Source: Arthrobacter sp. PAMC 25486 | Lineage (GTDB): Bacteria; Actinomycetota; Actinomycetes; Actinomycetales; Micrococcaceae | Direction: 5' to 3' | DNA: 64,000 nt | NCBI RefSeq assembly: GCF_000785535.1 | Contig: NZ_CP007595.1 | Span: 1,426,001 to 1,490,000, forward strand | In this document: piece after piece, positions 7,667 through 15,492 of the stretch | How positions within the stretch are numbered: position 1 is the first letter of the stretch | Layout of the letters: each line of letters opens with the position of its first letter | Made by a program: the position numbers and the translations under genes | The notes under the pieces: generated by a model | Told to the model about the DNA's origin: nothing | Databases searched by the model: none | What the model saw: only the letters and a program-made list of their open reading frames with translations

Positions 7667-8508
7667 CGTGCGCACAGGTCCTTCAAACAGCCCTGGCGCG
7701 CCGTGACCCGATCAGCCTGGCGGAGGTCAACGAGGAGGCGGCCCTGCAGCGCCGCGTGGACAAGAAGTTCCTGCTAAGCCGCGGCCAGCTGGCGGAATTG
7801 CTGGAGCGCCTGGACGACGATTTCGCCGTCATGGAGATTGCCGGCCGGCGCATCTTTGGCTACAGCTCCACCTACTTTGACACCCCGGGCCTCGAACAGT
7901 TCCGGGTCCACCGGCAGGGCCGGCGCCGCCGCTTCAAGGTCCGCACCCGCACCTACCTTGATTCCGGGTTGTGCATGTTTGAGGCGAAGCTGAAGGGTTC
8001 CCGGGGTGAAACCGACAAGCACCGGATCCCCTACCCTCTGGCGGACAGCGCCATCATGAACGGGGAGGCGCAGGAGTTCCTGGCCGAGCTGCTCGACGCC
8101 GAGTATAGGCTCCCGCTGCCCGAACTCACACCGGTCATGACGGTGGACTACCGCCGCGGCACCCTGGTCAATCCCCACAGCAAGGAACGGCTCACCTGCG
8201 ATGTTGGGCTACTGTGCCGGGACGGCGCCGGCGGTAACGGCGCCGGGGAAACCTGCCTGACAGGGGTCCAGGAGGTGGCCGGGCCGGACCTGGTAGTTGT
8301 CGAGACGAAGTCGGCGGATGGGCGCGGTGTGGCCGATCGGGTCCTGGCGGAGATGGGCATCAGGGAGCTGAGCATGAGCAAGTACTGCGTGGGCATCGCC
8401 CTGTTGCACCCGCACCTGCCGGCCAACCGCTGGAACCGGGTGTTGCGCGAACGCTTCGCTTGGGACCGGGCGCCGTCACGGGCCGGGCTGGCGGGCCTGG
8501 TTGCCTGA
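7663..8508 (+). CDS. Polyphosphate polymerase (VTC) domain protein
   Basis: 281 residues forming a single VTC tunnel domain: RRVDKKFLLSR near 28-38, YSSTYFDTP near 67-75, the basic strand GRRRRFKVRTRTY near 86-98, MFEAKLKG near 106-113, and the late acidic strand VVVETKS. The alternating Arg/Lys and Glu residues line the tunnel in the family (yeast Vtc4 and CYTH relatives) and bind triphosphate or polyphosphate plus a metal. Bacterial members are usually paired with DUF4956, as here, and their product has rarely been tested. Translation is coupled to DUF4956 by ATGA. A role in making or anchoring an anionic polymer at the membrane is an inference. Confidence 0.85.
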   Translation: MTCAQVLQTALARRDPISLAEVNEEAALQRRVDKKFLLSRGQLAELLERLDDDFAVMEIAGRRIFGYSSTYFDTPGLEQFRVHRQGRRRRFKVRTRTYLDSGLCMFEAKLKGSRGETDKHRIPYPLADSAIMNGEAQEFLAELLDAEYRLPLPELTPVMTVDYRRGTLVNPHSKERLTCDVGLLCRDGAGGNGAGETCLTGVQEVAGPDLVVVETKSADGRGVADRVLAEMGIRELSMSKYCVGIALLHPHLPANRWNRVLRERFAWDRAPSRAGLAGLVA

Positions 8509-8545
8509 CTTTTCACCTCAGCTGGCCAGTCTCGAGTGCCTCCAG

Positions 8546-9727
8546 TCAGCCCAGCCGCAGCATCCGTTCGACGGCGGCCACCAGCTCGGTGGCCGCCGTT
8601 TCCAGTGCATCGGCGCTCACATCGGAGCCAAAGCTGAACCGCAACGCCGTCTGCGCCACCGTGCGCTCAATGCCCAGGGCGCTCAGCACCGCCGACGGCT
8701 CATCCGATCCCGCCGCACACGCCGAGCCGGACGAGCACACAATCCCGCGCCGCTCCAGCTCCAGCAGCACCGATTCGCCGCTGGTGCCCGGGAAGCAAAA
8801 TGAGGCCGCGTTCGGCAGCCGCCGCGTCCTGTGCCCCGTGAGCACGGCCGCCGGAAGCTCGCGGAGGATCCGCTCAATAAATTCGTCTCGCAGTTTCGCA
8901 ACGCGTGCGACGGCGGCCGGCCGTGACGCTTCAGCCATCTCCAACGCTGTGGCCAGGGCAACAGCGAACGCCACATTTTCGGTGCCGGAGCGGGTGCCGC
9001 GCTCCTGCCCGCCGCCGTGGATCAGCGGCTCGTACAGGGTGCCGCCCTTGACGTAGAGCAGGCCGACGCCCTTGGGTGCGCCAATCTTGTGTCCTGAAAT
9101 GCTCAGCGCCGTCACGCCCAAAGTCCGGACATCCAGCGGCAGCCAGCCCGCGGCTTGAACGGCGTCGCTGTGCAGTGGCACACCGGCAGTCATTGCCATG
9201 GCGGACAGGGCGTCCAGGTCCTGGACGGTCCCCACCTCGTTGTTGGCGTACATGAGGGAGGCGACAGCCACACCGCCGCCCGCCGCACCGCCGGCAGAAT
9301 CAGAACCAGCCAGCATCGCAGCAAACACCTCAGGGTCCACCAACCCGCTGGAATCAACCGGAACGAGCTCCACCGCGAAGCCGTGGATGCGGTGCAGGTA
9401 GTCGGCCGATTCCATAATCGCCGGGTGCTCCACGGCGCTGATGAGCACCCGGTTCAGCCGCGGGTCTGCGGCGCGTCGGGCCAGGGCGATGCCCTTCAGC
9501 GCCAGGTTGTCGGCCTCGGTGCCGCCGGAGGTGAAGGTGAGCTCCTCCGCGAAGCAGCCCAACGCCGTCGCACATTTTTCCCGGGCACCGGCCAATGCCG
9601 CGGCAGCAATCTCCCCCAGTTCATGGTGGCTGGAGGGGTTGCCGAATTGGTTGGTCAGGAACGGGAACATGGCCTCGATGACCTCGCGGCGGACGGGTGT
9701 GGTGGCAGCCGCATCAAGGAAGATCAC
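8546..9727 (-). CDS. Cysteine desulfurase of the NAD operon (NifS/IscS type)
   Basis: 393 residues. PLP-binding Lys is K214 in SISGHKIGAPKG, with H101 stacking (AVEHPAI) and the substrate-activating Cys C337 in CSSGSACAAG. It takes sulfur from cysteine to yield a protein persulfide. It is the last gene of nrtR-nadA-nadB-nadC and overlaps nadC by 4 bp (stop/start), so it most likely supplies sulfur for the [4Fe-4S] cluster of NadA. Similar nadABC-nifS operons are known in several bacteria. A general role in Fe-S assembly cannot be excluded. Confidence 0.92.
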   Translation of the reverse strand: MIFLDAAATTPVRREVIEAMFPFLTNQFGNPSSHHELGEIAAAALAGAREKCATALGCFAEELTFTSGGTEADNLALKGIALARRAADPRLNRVLISAVEHPAIMESADYLHRIHGFAVELVPVDSSGLVDPEVFAAMLAGSDSAGGAAGGGVAVASLMYANNEVGTVQDLDALSAMAMTAGVPLHSDAVQAAGWLPLDVRTLGVTALSISGHKIGAPKGVGLLYVKGGTLYEPLIHGGGQERGTRSGTENVAFAVALATALEMAEASRPAAVARVAKLRDEFIERILRELPAAVLTGHRTRRLPNAASFCFPGTSGESVLLELERRGIVCSSGSACAAGSDEPSAVLSALGIERTVAQTALRFSFGSDVSADALETAATELVAAVERMLRLG

Positions 9728-10656
9728 GGCAGTTCCACGGCTCCCTGCACATCCGGGGTGCCCGGCAACTCCACGGCGATGTCCAGGCCTAAGTCCAGGG
9801 CGCGCACGCTGTGGGTCAGGGCGCCGACGGAAATGATGTCAACACCGGTGCGTGCGATGCCGGCGATCGTGGACAAGTTTACGTTGCCGCTGGCCTCCAC
9901 CAAGGCCCGGCCGTTGACGAGCGCCACGCCCTGCACGAGCTCGTCGTTGCTGAAGTTGTCGAGCATGATGGTGTCCACACCGGCCGCCAGCACGGGCTCG
10001 ATCTGCTCCAGCGAATCCACCTCAACCTCAAAGTGCACGGTGTGCGGCAGCTGGGCGCGGACGCCTGCGAGCGCGGCGGTCAGCCTGCCGTGGTCTCCGC
10101 CGGTCAGCACGGCGAGGTGGTTGTCCTTGGCCAGCACCGCGTCCGAGAGCGAGAAGCGGTGGTTGTGCCCGCCACCGCAGCGCACCGCGTAGCGTTCCAG
10201 GATGCGCAGGCCCGGCGTGGTTTTGCGCGTGTCGGTCACGCGTGCACCCGTGCCCGTAATGAGCGCGGCGTATTCAGCGGTCTGGGTGGCGATGGCGCTC
10301 ATGCGCTGCGTCAGGTTCAGCGCGATCCGTTCCCCCGTCAGCACGCCGCGCGCCAGGCCGGTCACGGACATGAGGCGCTCCCCCTTTTCAAACCGCACAC
10401 CGTCGGCCACCAGCTGCTCCACCTGCGCGTCCGGGTCCTGCATCGCCATCGCGGCCCGGAATACGTCCCCGCCGGAGAAGATGCCGGGTTCGCGCGCCAC
10501 CAGCCAGGCCGTGGCCCGGGCGTCGGCCGGCAGCAGCGTGGCCGAGGTGATGTCCCCGTACGGCGCGTCCTCGACAAAGGCCCGCTGCAGGATGTCCTCG
10601 ATGGCGGTGCGCGGCAGCTGCGGCAGGGTTGGGGTGGTGGTGTTCACGGCGTTCAT
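9724..10656 (-). CDS. nadC: Nicotinate-nucleotide diphosphorylase (carboxylating), quinolinate phosphoribosyltransferase
   Basis: 310 residues. It joins quinolinate and PRPP to nicotinate mononucleotide with release of CO2. Family motifs: EDAPYGDITSATLLP near 29-43, NLTQRMSAIAT near 114, DTRKTTPGLR near 141-150, KYAVRCGGG-like RYAVRCGGGHNHR near 154-166, KDNH near 174, and the C-terminal VEVDSLEQ, MLDNF and EASGNVNL. All catalytic basic residues are present. Stop overlaps the desulfurase start, and the start overlaps the nadB stop by 4 bp, so the operon is tightly coupled. Confidence 0.96.
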   Translation of the reverse strand: MNAVNTTTPTLPQLPRTAIEDILQRAFVEDAPYGDITSATLLPADARATAWLVAREPGIFSGGDVFRAAMAMQDPDAQVEQLVADGVRFEKGERLMSVTGLARGVLTGERIALNLTQRMSAIATQTAEYAALITGTGARVTDTRKTTPGLRILERYAVRCGGGHNHRFSLSDAVLAKDNHLAVLTGGDHGRLTAALAGVRAQLPHTVHFEVEVDSLEQIEPVLAAGVDTIMLDNFSNDELVQGVALVNGRALVEASGNVNLSTIAGIARTGVDIISVGALTHSVRALDLGLDIAVELPGTPDVQGAVELP

Positions 10657-12500
10657 ACTGTTTCGCTTTCACGCTGGGGTTCGGCGGTGGTCAAGGTGGG
10701 GACGGGATTGACCCAGAAGTTGGATTTCCGGGTCATGCTTAGGGCGGGTTCCAGGATGACACCCGGCCCTTGTGGGAAGTCTGCGCGGAAGTGCGCACCC
10801 ACGGAGTTTTCCCGGGTCAGTGCGGCGTGCACCAGCAGTTGCGCGACAAGGTGCAGATTGCTGTCCTCGTGCTCGCGGCGGAGCTCGGTTCCCGCAGCAA
10901 TGTTGGCCTCGGGGCGCTTAGCTGCTGCATTGTTGCGAGCAGGATTCACGGTGGCGAGCGCAGCCGCCACCAGCTTCAGGCCATCGGCATCGCGGACCAC
11001 TCCCGCGTGCGAAGCCATCAGGTGGCGCAGCTCGGCACGGGACAGCGCTGCTGCAGCCGTCTCCTGCACTGACCCCGCCAAGGGTGACGGGAGCAAGGGA
11101 AGCCGGGTGGCGCCGTCGTGCTTCACCGGCCAGGTGTGCTTCCCGGTGGCAGCCGCCGTGAAGGCCGTGACGGCGCGGCGGCTGAAGACGAGGCCCTCGA
11201 GCAGCGAGTTGGAGGCGAGCCGGTTGGCGCCGTGGACGCCGGTGCAGGCCGCCTCGCCGGCGGCGAACAGGCCAGGGACGGAGGTGCGCCCGTGGAGGTC
11301 GGTGGCAATTCCGCCCATCCAGTAGTGCGCGGCGGGGGCCACGGGGAGCCAGTCGCGGCGCCAGTTGAAGCCGAGGGCGGTGGTGGTGGCGTCGATCGTG
11401 GGGAAGCGCCGTGCGAGGTAGCCGGGGCCGTTGGCCGCCTCGACGCCGGTGGCGTCCAGGAAGACATGGTGGGGGCCTTCGCCCTGGCCGGCGGCGTTGG
11501 CCTCCTTGGCAGGGGCGTCACCAGTGGCTTCCGCGGCGGATTCCCTAGCGAGAGTTGCCAGATGGGCGGCGATGCTGCGGGCGACGACGTCGCGCGGGGC
11601 GAGGTCGCCCTCCGGGTGGTAGCGGGACATGAACGCCTCGCCGTTGGCATCTCGCAGCACCGCTCCGGCTCCGCGGACCGCCTCGGATATCAGGAAGTTC
11701 CGGCCCACTGCGAGCGCCGTGGGGTGGAACTGGAAGTACTCAAGGTCCGCCAGCACGGCACCTGCGCGCCACGCGAGGGCCACACCGTCGCCCGTGGCCA
11801 CCTGAGGGTTGGTGGTGAATTCGAAAAGCTGCCCGGCGCCGCCTGTTGCGAGCAGAACGGCATCGGTGTCCAGCACCTGCCGTTCGTTGCGGGGGTCGAG
11901 GTACGCAATGCCGGCGATGGCAGCGCGGGGCGGGGTCCCGGCGTCGTGCGCTTCATCAGCATCCCCGGCAGCAAGCGCGGGGTGTTTTTCCGTGTGGGCC
12001 AGCAGCTCCGTGGCGAAGCAGCCCTCCAGCAGCGTGATCAGACCCAGCTCGGCGGCATCGCGAACGGCCGCGATGAGCCCGTTGGCGATGGCCGCGCCGG
12101 TGGCATCCCCGCCGGCGTGCAGGATCCTGGCAGCTGAGTGGGCACCCTCCAGGCCCAGGGCTCTCCTGCCTGTGTCGTCGCGGTCAAAAAGCACGCCGAA
12201 GCGCTCCAGTGCCGCGATGTCTCCAGCCGCTTCGGAGCAGAGGATACGCACGGCAGCGGGATCGCACTGGTTGGCTCCAGCCTTGAGGGTGTCGGCAATG
12301 TGCGCCTCCACCGAATCGCCGGGAGCAGCCTCGCCCTCGGTCAGAACGGCGCAAATCCCGCCCTGGGCCTGGTGCGTGTTGCTCTGCGCGAGGGTCCCCT
12401 TGGTCAACAGCGTGACCCGAACTCCGGCCTCGGCGGCGAGCAGGGCACCATAGAGTCCGGCAATGCCGCTGCCCACCACCACCAGGTGCGAATTGCTCAT
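10653..12500 (-). CDS. nadB: L-aspartate oxidase
   Basis: 615 residues, longer than the usual 530-540. The N-terminal Rossmann motif VVGSGIAGLYGALLAAEAG binds FAD. SNTHQAQGGI near 40-50, ATGGAGQLFEFTTNP and FQFHPTALAVG are the succinate dehydrogenase/fumarate reductase-like active-site words, with HPEGDLAPRDVVARSI following. It oxidises aspartate to iminoaspartate for NadA. The extra length is mostly Ala/Glu-rich insertions (for example after LARESAAEATGDAP near 330 and ADEAHDAGTPP near 183). Start overlaps the nadA stop by 4 bp. Confidence 0.95.
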   Translation of the reverse strand: MSNSHLVVVGSGIAGLYGALLAAEAGVRVTLLTKGTLAQSNTHQAQGGICAVLTEGEAAPGDSVEAHIADTLKAGANQCDPAAVRILCSEAAGDIAALERFGVLFDRDDTGRRALGLEGAHSAARILHAGGDATGAAIANGLIAAVRDAAELGLITLLEGCFATELLAHTEKHPALAAGDADEAHDAGTPPRAAIAGIAYLDPRNERQVLDTDAVLLATGGAGQLFEFTTNPQVATGDGVALAWRAGAVLADLEYFQFHPTALAVGRNFLISEAVRGAGAVLRDANGEAFMSRYHPEGDLAPRDVVARSIAAHLATLARESAAEATGDAPAKEANAAGQGEGPHHVFLDATGVEAANGPGYLARRFPTIDATTTALGFNWRRDWLPVAPAAHYWMGGIATDLHGRTSVPGLFAAGEAACTGVHGANRLASNSLLEGLVFSRRAVTAFTAAATGKHTWPVKHDGATRLPLLPSPLAGSVQETAAAALSRAELRHLMASHAGVVRDADGLKLVAAALATVNPARNNAAAKRPEANIAAGTELRREHEDSNLHLVAQLLVHAALTRENSVGAHFRADFPQGPGVILEPALSMTRKSNFWVNPVPTLTTAEPQRESETV

Positions 12501-13858
12501 GCGCGTGCGGCGCTCATGGGCTGCGCAGTCTTGGGTGCCGGCTTGGCGGCGAGCATCCGTTCCAGCGCAATGCGGGCGTTGACGGCGGTGGCCTCCGGGA
12601 CGGTGATCTGGTTGCGCACCTCGCCTGCCACCAGACCTTCAAGGACCCAGGCAAGGTAGCCGGGGTGTATCCGGTACATGGTGGAGCAGGGGCAGATGAC
12701 CGGGTCGAGGCAGAAGATGGTGTGCTGCGGGTATTGTGCGGCAAGGCGGTTCACCATGTTGATCTCGGTGCCGATGGCGAAGGTGGTACCGTCCGGGGCG
12801 GCCTGGATGGCTTTCAGGATGTAGTCGGTGGAGCCTGCCTCGTCGGCCGCGTCCACCACCTCCATGGGGCACTCCGGGTGCACAATCACGCGCACACCCG
12901 GGAAGTCCACCCGGGCCTGTTCGATCTGGCTCACCGTGAAGCGCTTGTGCACCGAGCAGAATCCCTGCCACAGCACCACCTTGGCCTCATCCATGACGTC
13001 TTGGCTGTTCCCGCCCAACGGCATGCGCGGATTCCACAGCGGCATCTGCTCCAGCGGGACGCCCATGGCCTTGGCGGTGTTGCGGCCCAGGTGCTGGTCG
13101 GGGAAGAACAGCACCCGCTGGCCCCGCTCAAACGCCCATTCCAGCACGGTCGAGGCGTTGGAGGACGTGCACACAATGCCGCCGTGCTCCCCGCAGAACG
13201 CCTTCAGCGCCGCCGAGGAGTTCATGTAGGTGACGGGGATGACCGGAACCCGGCCGTCGGCGTCGGGCTCGGTGCCGTACAGCTCCTCGAGTTCGGCCCA
13301 GCATGCCTCGACCGAGGGCAGGTCGGCCATGTCTGCCATGGAGCAGCCCGCGGCCAGGTTCGGCAGGATGACGCTTTGGTGGCTGCCGGACAGCATGTCT
13401 GCAGTCTCCGCCATGAAGTGCACGCCGCAGAACACGATCGCCTCCGCCTCACTGCGGGTCTTGGCCGCGTTGGCGAGCTGGAAGGAATCACCCACGAAGT
13501 CAGCAAATTGCACCACCTCGTCGCGCTGGTAGAAATGCCCCAGCACGACGACGCGTTCCCCCAGTTCAGCCTTGGCGGCGAGAATGCGGGACTCCAGTTC
13601 GGCGTCGGAGGCATCCTTGTACGCCTGCGGCAGCTGCCCCTGGACGGGGGTGGCGGCTGGGGCGGTGTCCTCGTTGGAGGCACCGGGTCCGTAGCCGGGG
13701 GTGGCCGCGAGCGCCTCTGCCAGGTCAAATTCCCAGGGGCCCTTGGCAAGGTCGTCGTCGCAACTCTCCTGCGCGCGGCCGGGCTTGCCCGCGGCCTGCT
13801 GCGCGGCTTCGGCCTGGTCGCGGGTGATGAGCTGGATGGTGGTGTTCACGGATGACAT
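12497..13858 (-). CDS. nadA: Quinolinate synthase
   Basis: 453 residues. It condenses iminoaspartate with dihydroxyacetone phosphate using a [4Fe-4S] cluster. Cys in FCGVHFMAETADML, the segment SDAELESRILAAKAELG with the following VVLGHFYQRDEVVQFAD, HPECPMEVVDAAD, GTEINMVNRLA and VICPCSTMYRI are family signatures with the cluster cysteines. The first 100 residues are an extra, poorly conserved leader, as in other actinobacteria. ATG 13858 follows a GGAG; a TTG 12 bases upstream is less likely. The 135-bp gap to nrtR holds no clear promoter, so the operon may be read from the nrtR promoter. Confidence 0.95.
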   Translation of the reverse strand: MSSVNTTIQLITRDQAEAAQQAAGKPGRAQESCDDDLAKGPWEFDLAEALAATPGYGPGASNEDTAPAATPVQGQLPQAYKDASDAELESRILAAKAELGERVVVLGHFYQRDEVVQFADFVGDSFQLANAAKTRSEAEAIVFCGVHFMAETADMLSGSHQSVILPNLAAGCSMADMADLPSVEACWAELEELYGTEPDADGRVPVIPVTYMNSSAALKAFCGEHGGIVCTSSNASTVLEWAFERGQRVLFFPDQHLGRNTAKAMGVPLEQMPLWNPRMPLGGNSQDVMDEAKVVLWQGFCSVHKRFTVSQIEQARVDFPGVRVIVHPECPMEVVDAADEAGSTDYILKAIQAAPDGTTFAIGTEINMVNRLAAQYPQHTIFCLDPVICPCSTMYRIHPGYLAWVLEGLVAGEVRNQITVPEATAVNARIALERMLAAKPAPKTAQPMSAARA

Positions 13859-13993
13859 GGCTTGCTCCAAAGGGTTGAGGCAGTGGGACGTGAGTGGCGA
13901 GAGTGCGAAAGCGTTTGTGAAAAATGCCCATTTACTGAGGGAGGGTTGGGCGAAACACCCTGGAAGGTGAGGAGGGTTTGTGGGCGGGAGGGG

Positions 13994-14755
13994 CTAGAGG
14001 CGGGACGGCGGATGTCCGGGAGGGGCGTCGTCGTCAGTCAGCGAACCGCCTGACTCTGCATCACCGCCTGCCCCCGTGTAGCGGTACAGGCGGGGCGGAC
14101 GGTGCTTGCCGCCCTGGAGGAACTCATCGGTAGGCTCGATGTGCGCGGTTTGCGTAAGTTGGCGGCGGAAATTGGCGGGGTCAAGGGTGCGGTTCAGGAC
14201 AGCTTCGTAGACCTCGCGGACCTGGGCCAGCGTGAATTTTTCGCCGAGCAGGTGGTAGGCGATGGAGCCGTATTCCATCTTGTTGCGCAGCCGCCACAGG
14301 GCGTAATTGACGATCTCGTTGTGGTCGAAGGCCAGCTCCTGCAATCCATCAGCCCGGAACCACTGCACGTTCTCGGACTCCTGGGCCTGCTCGGCCTCGG
14401 CGGACTGGACCAGTGCCCAGTACACAATCGAGACGACTCTCTGGCTCGGGGAACGGTGCAGGCCGCCAAATGCGTACAGCTGTTCCAGGTAGCTGGGGGC
14501 CAGGCCGGTGGTGTCCTGCAAGTTTCGAGCGGCAGCATCCTGGAGGGAATCGGCCTGGGTGAGCGGGCCTCCGGGCAACGCCCACATGTCCTTAAATGGT
14601 TCACGGATGCGCTTAACCAGTGGTAGCCAGAGTGTGGGCCGGCCTGTCTTTTCGCTGGGGCGCAGGGCGAAGATGACAGTGGAAATGGCCAGCGACGGCG
14701 GCTGCGCGAGCCGTTCGCTGATATTTGCCGCACTGACAAATGCCGTCCGTTCCAT
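13994..14755 (-). CDS. nrtR: NrtR-type regulator of NAD biosynthesis (Nudix fold plus winged helix)
   Basis: About 253 residues. The N-terminal 150 residues have the Nudix fold (LAISTVIFALRP, MWALPGGPLT), but the Nudix box is broken: where REUxEExGU is expected the sequence reads RNLQDTTGL, so the catalytic glutamates are gone. A winged-helix domain follows (YALWRLRNKMEYG, FTLAQVREVYEAVL, FRRQL) and ends in RPPRLYRY. Non-catalytic Nudix-wHTH proteins of this kind are NrtR, which bind ADP-ribose and repress NAD genes. It is the first gene ahead of nadABC on the same strand, with a dyad just upstream. A GTG nine bases upstream (14764) is an alternative start. Confidence 0.9.
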   Translation of the reverse strand: MERTAFVSAANISERLAQPPSLAISTVIFALRPSEKTGRPTLWLPLVKRIREPFKDMWALPGGPLTQADSLQDAAARNLQDTTGLAPSYLEQLYAFGGLHRSPSQRVVSIVYWALVQSAEAEQAQESENVQWFRADGLQELAFDHNEIVNYALWRLRNKMEYGSIAYHLLGEKFTLAQVREVYEAVLNRTLDPANFRRQLTQTAHIEPTDEFLQGGKHRPPRLYRYTGAGGDAESGGSLTDDDAPPGHPPSRL

Positions 14756-14788
14756 GCCCTGCACCCGCTTCCACTATCCTCGACTCGA

Positions 14789-14811
14789 GTTATAGTCAGT
14801 TTGACTAGAAC
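14789..14811 (-). promoter_or_regulatory. Putative NrtR operator and nrtR-nadABC promoter
   Basis: TAGTCA-GTT-TGACTA (14793-14807) is a perfect dyad, and GTT at 14789-14791 pairs with AAC at 14809-14811 outside it. On the minus strand its left end makes TATAAC, a fair -10 box about 35 bp before the nrtR start, so a bound repressor would cover the promoter. NrtR genes are commonly autoregulated through such palindromes. The assignment is inferred from position and symmetry. Confidence 0.6.
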
Positions 14812-15007
14812 TAATTCTACGGCGCCGTCGGGTGCTGAAACAAATCCGGCCGTGCATGTTGCGCCGATGGAGTTAAATTCCAGGGGCTTGACCCCATTGT
14901 CGCCGGCCTCGCCTGCCTCCATTCAGTCGCGCCGACGGGTTGGCCCCGTTCTCGCTGCCGGATCGCAGGGCGGGCGAACCGAACTTGGCCCATGAAGCAC
15001 CATTCTC

Positions 15008-15166
15008 GATTCCAAACAGCAGATAAAGCGGGTGCCAGCCATCCGGCCGATTCGAAACTGCAGGTAAAGCGGGTAATCCGGGGCGGGATCCGGGGCGGGA
15101 CCCCGTTTATCTGCAGTTTCGATTGGCCACGTCGCACCTCACCCGCTTTATCTGCTGTTTGGACTC
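15008..15166. repeat. Nested double palindrome, GAAACTGCAG-type repeat family
   Basis: Four copies of a 24-25 bp unit are arranged A-B-B'-A'. Unit A (15008-15032) and its inverse A' (15141-15166) share AACAGCAGATAAAGCGGG. Unit B (15049-15073) and B' (15101-15124) share AAACTGCAG(G/A)TAAA. The outer and inner pairs can form stacked or alternative stems. Related units lie at 34810-34918. Confidence 0.8.
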
Positions 15167-15200
15167 CCCTGTGGCACCGGTGCGGACGCCCGGAGCGCCG

Positions 15201-15252
15201 AACTGGCAGTAGATGCCCTCAATCTGTGAATCGAGGGCATCTACTGCCAGTT
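15201..15252. repeat. Perfect 20-bp inverted repeat
   Basis: Arms 15201-15220 and 15233-15252 are exact complements around a 12-nt loop; each contains GGCAGTAGATGCCCTC or its complement. It lies in a divergent promoter region, so a terminator role is unlikely. Sequence differs from the neighbouring palindrome family. Confidence 0.8.
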
Positions 15253-15283
15253 CACGGAGCGGAGGAAGAGGCACGAGGAGGGC

Positions 15284-15311
15284 AGAGGGCGTCATCTGAC
15301 ATCTCGGCGAA
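15284..15311. repeat. Single arm of the GAGATGTGAGATGACGCCCT repeat family
   Basis: Read on the minus strand this stretch gives CGAGATGTCAGATGACGCCC, which differs by one base from the arm of the palindrome at 42866-42934 and closely matches that at 40468-40531. No partner arm is found nearby, so it is a half element. Confidence 0.6.
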
Positions 15312-15355
15312 GGGTGGGAAGGGTGGGGCGGGTGGGGCGGGTGGGGGCAGGGCGG
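15312..15355 (+). other. Tract of nine G-runs (possible G-quadruplex)
   Basis: Nine runs of three to five G separated by one or two bases fill 15312-15352. Such spacing favours G-quadruplexes with very short loops. It lies on the coding strand about 140 bp before the permease start, upstream of or inside its 5' leader. Confidence 0.6.
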
Positions 15356-15492
15356 AGCGGGAGTACCCAGCCACACCACCACCGAATTTGGCCCCGTGCC
15401 CACATGATGGATAATTCTTGACAGGGATCATACTTCCCCCCCCATTCCACGGCCACAATCGGCCGGTTCCACCACAGAAGGCCATCCCTTTC

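Larger units (their letters stand above)
14812..15492. other. Non-coding, repeat-rich divergent region between nrtR and the permease gene
   Basis: No frame here has the composition of a real gene. The stretch holds a nested double palindrome (15008-15166), a 20-bp inverted repeat (15201-15252), one arm of a repeat found also near 40.5 and 42.9 kb (15284-15311), a G-run tract (15312-15355) and a weak promoter-like pair, TTGGCC at 15388 and GATAAT at 15410 with 16 bp between. In 14812-15007 I see nothing I can name. Confidence 0.6.

Noticed and set aside
14992..15414. 140-codon plus-strand frame in the repeat region
   Set aside because: It crosses both palindromes and the G-run tract; composition follows the repeats and not a protein family.
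14812..15492. Insertion sequence remnant
   Set aside because: Inverted repeats are present but no transposase fragment or target-site duplication could be seen.
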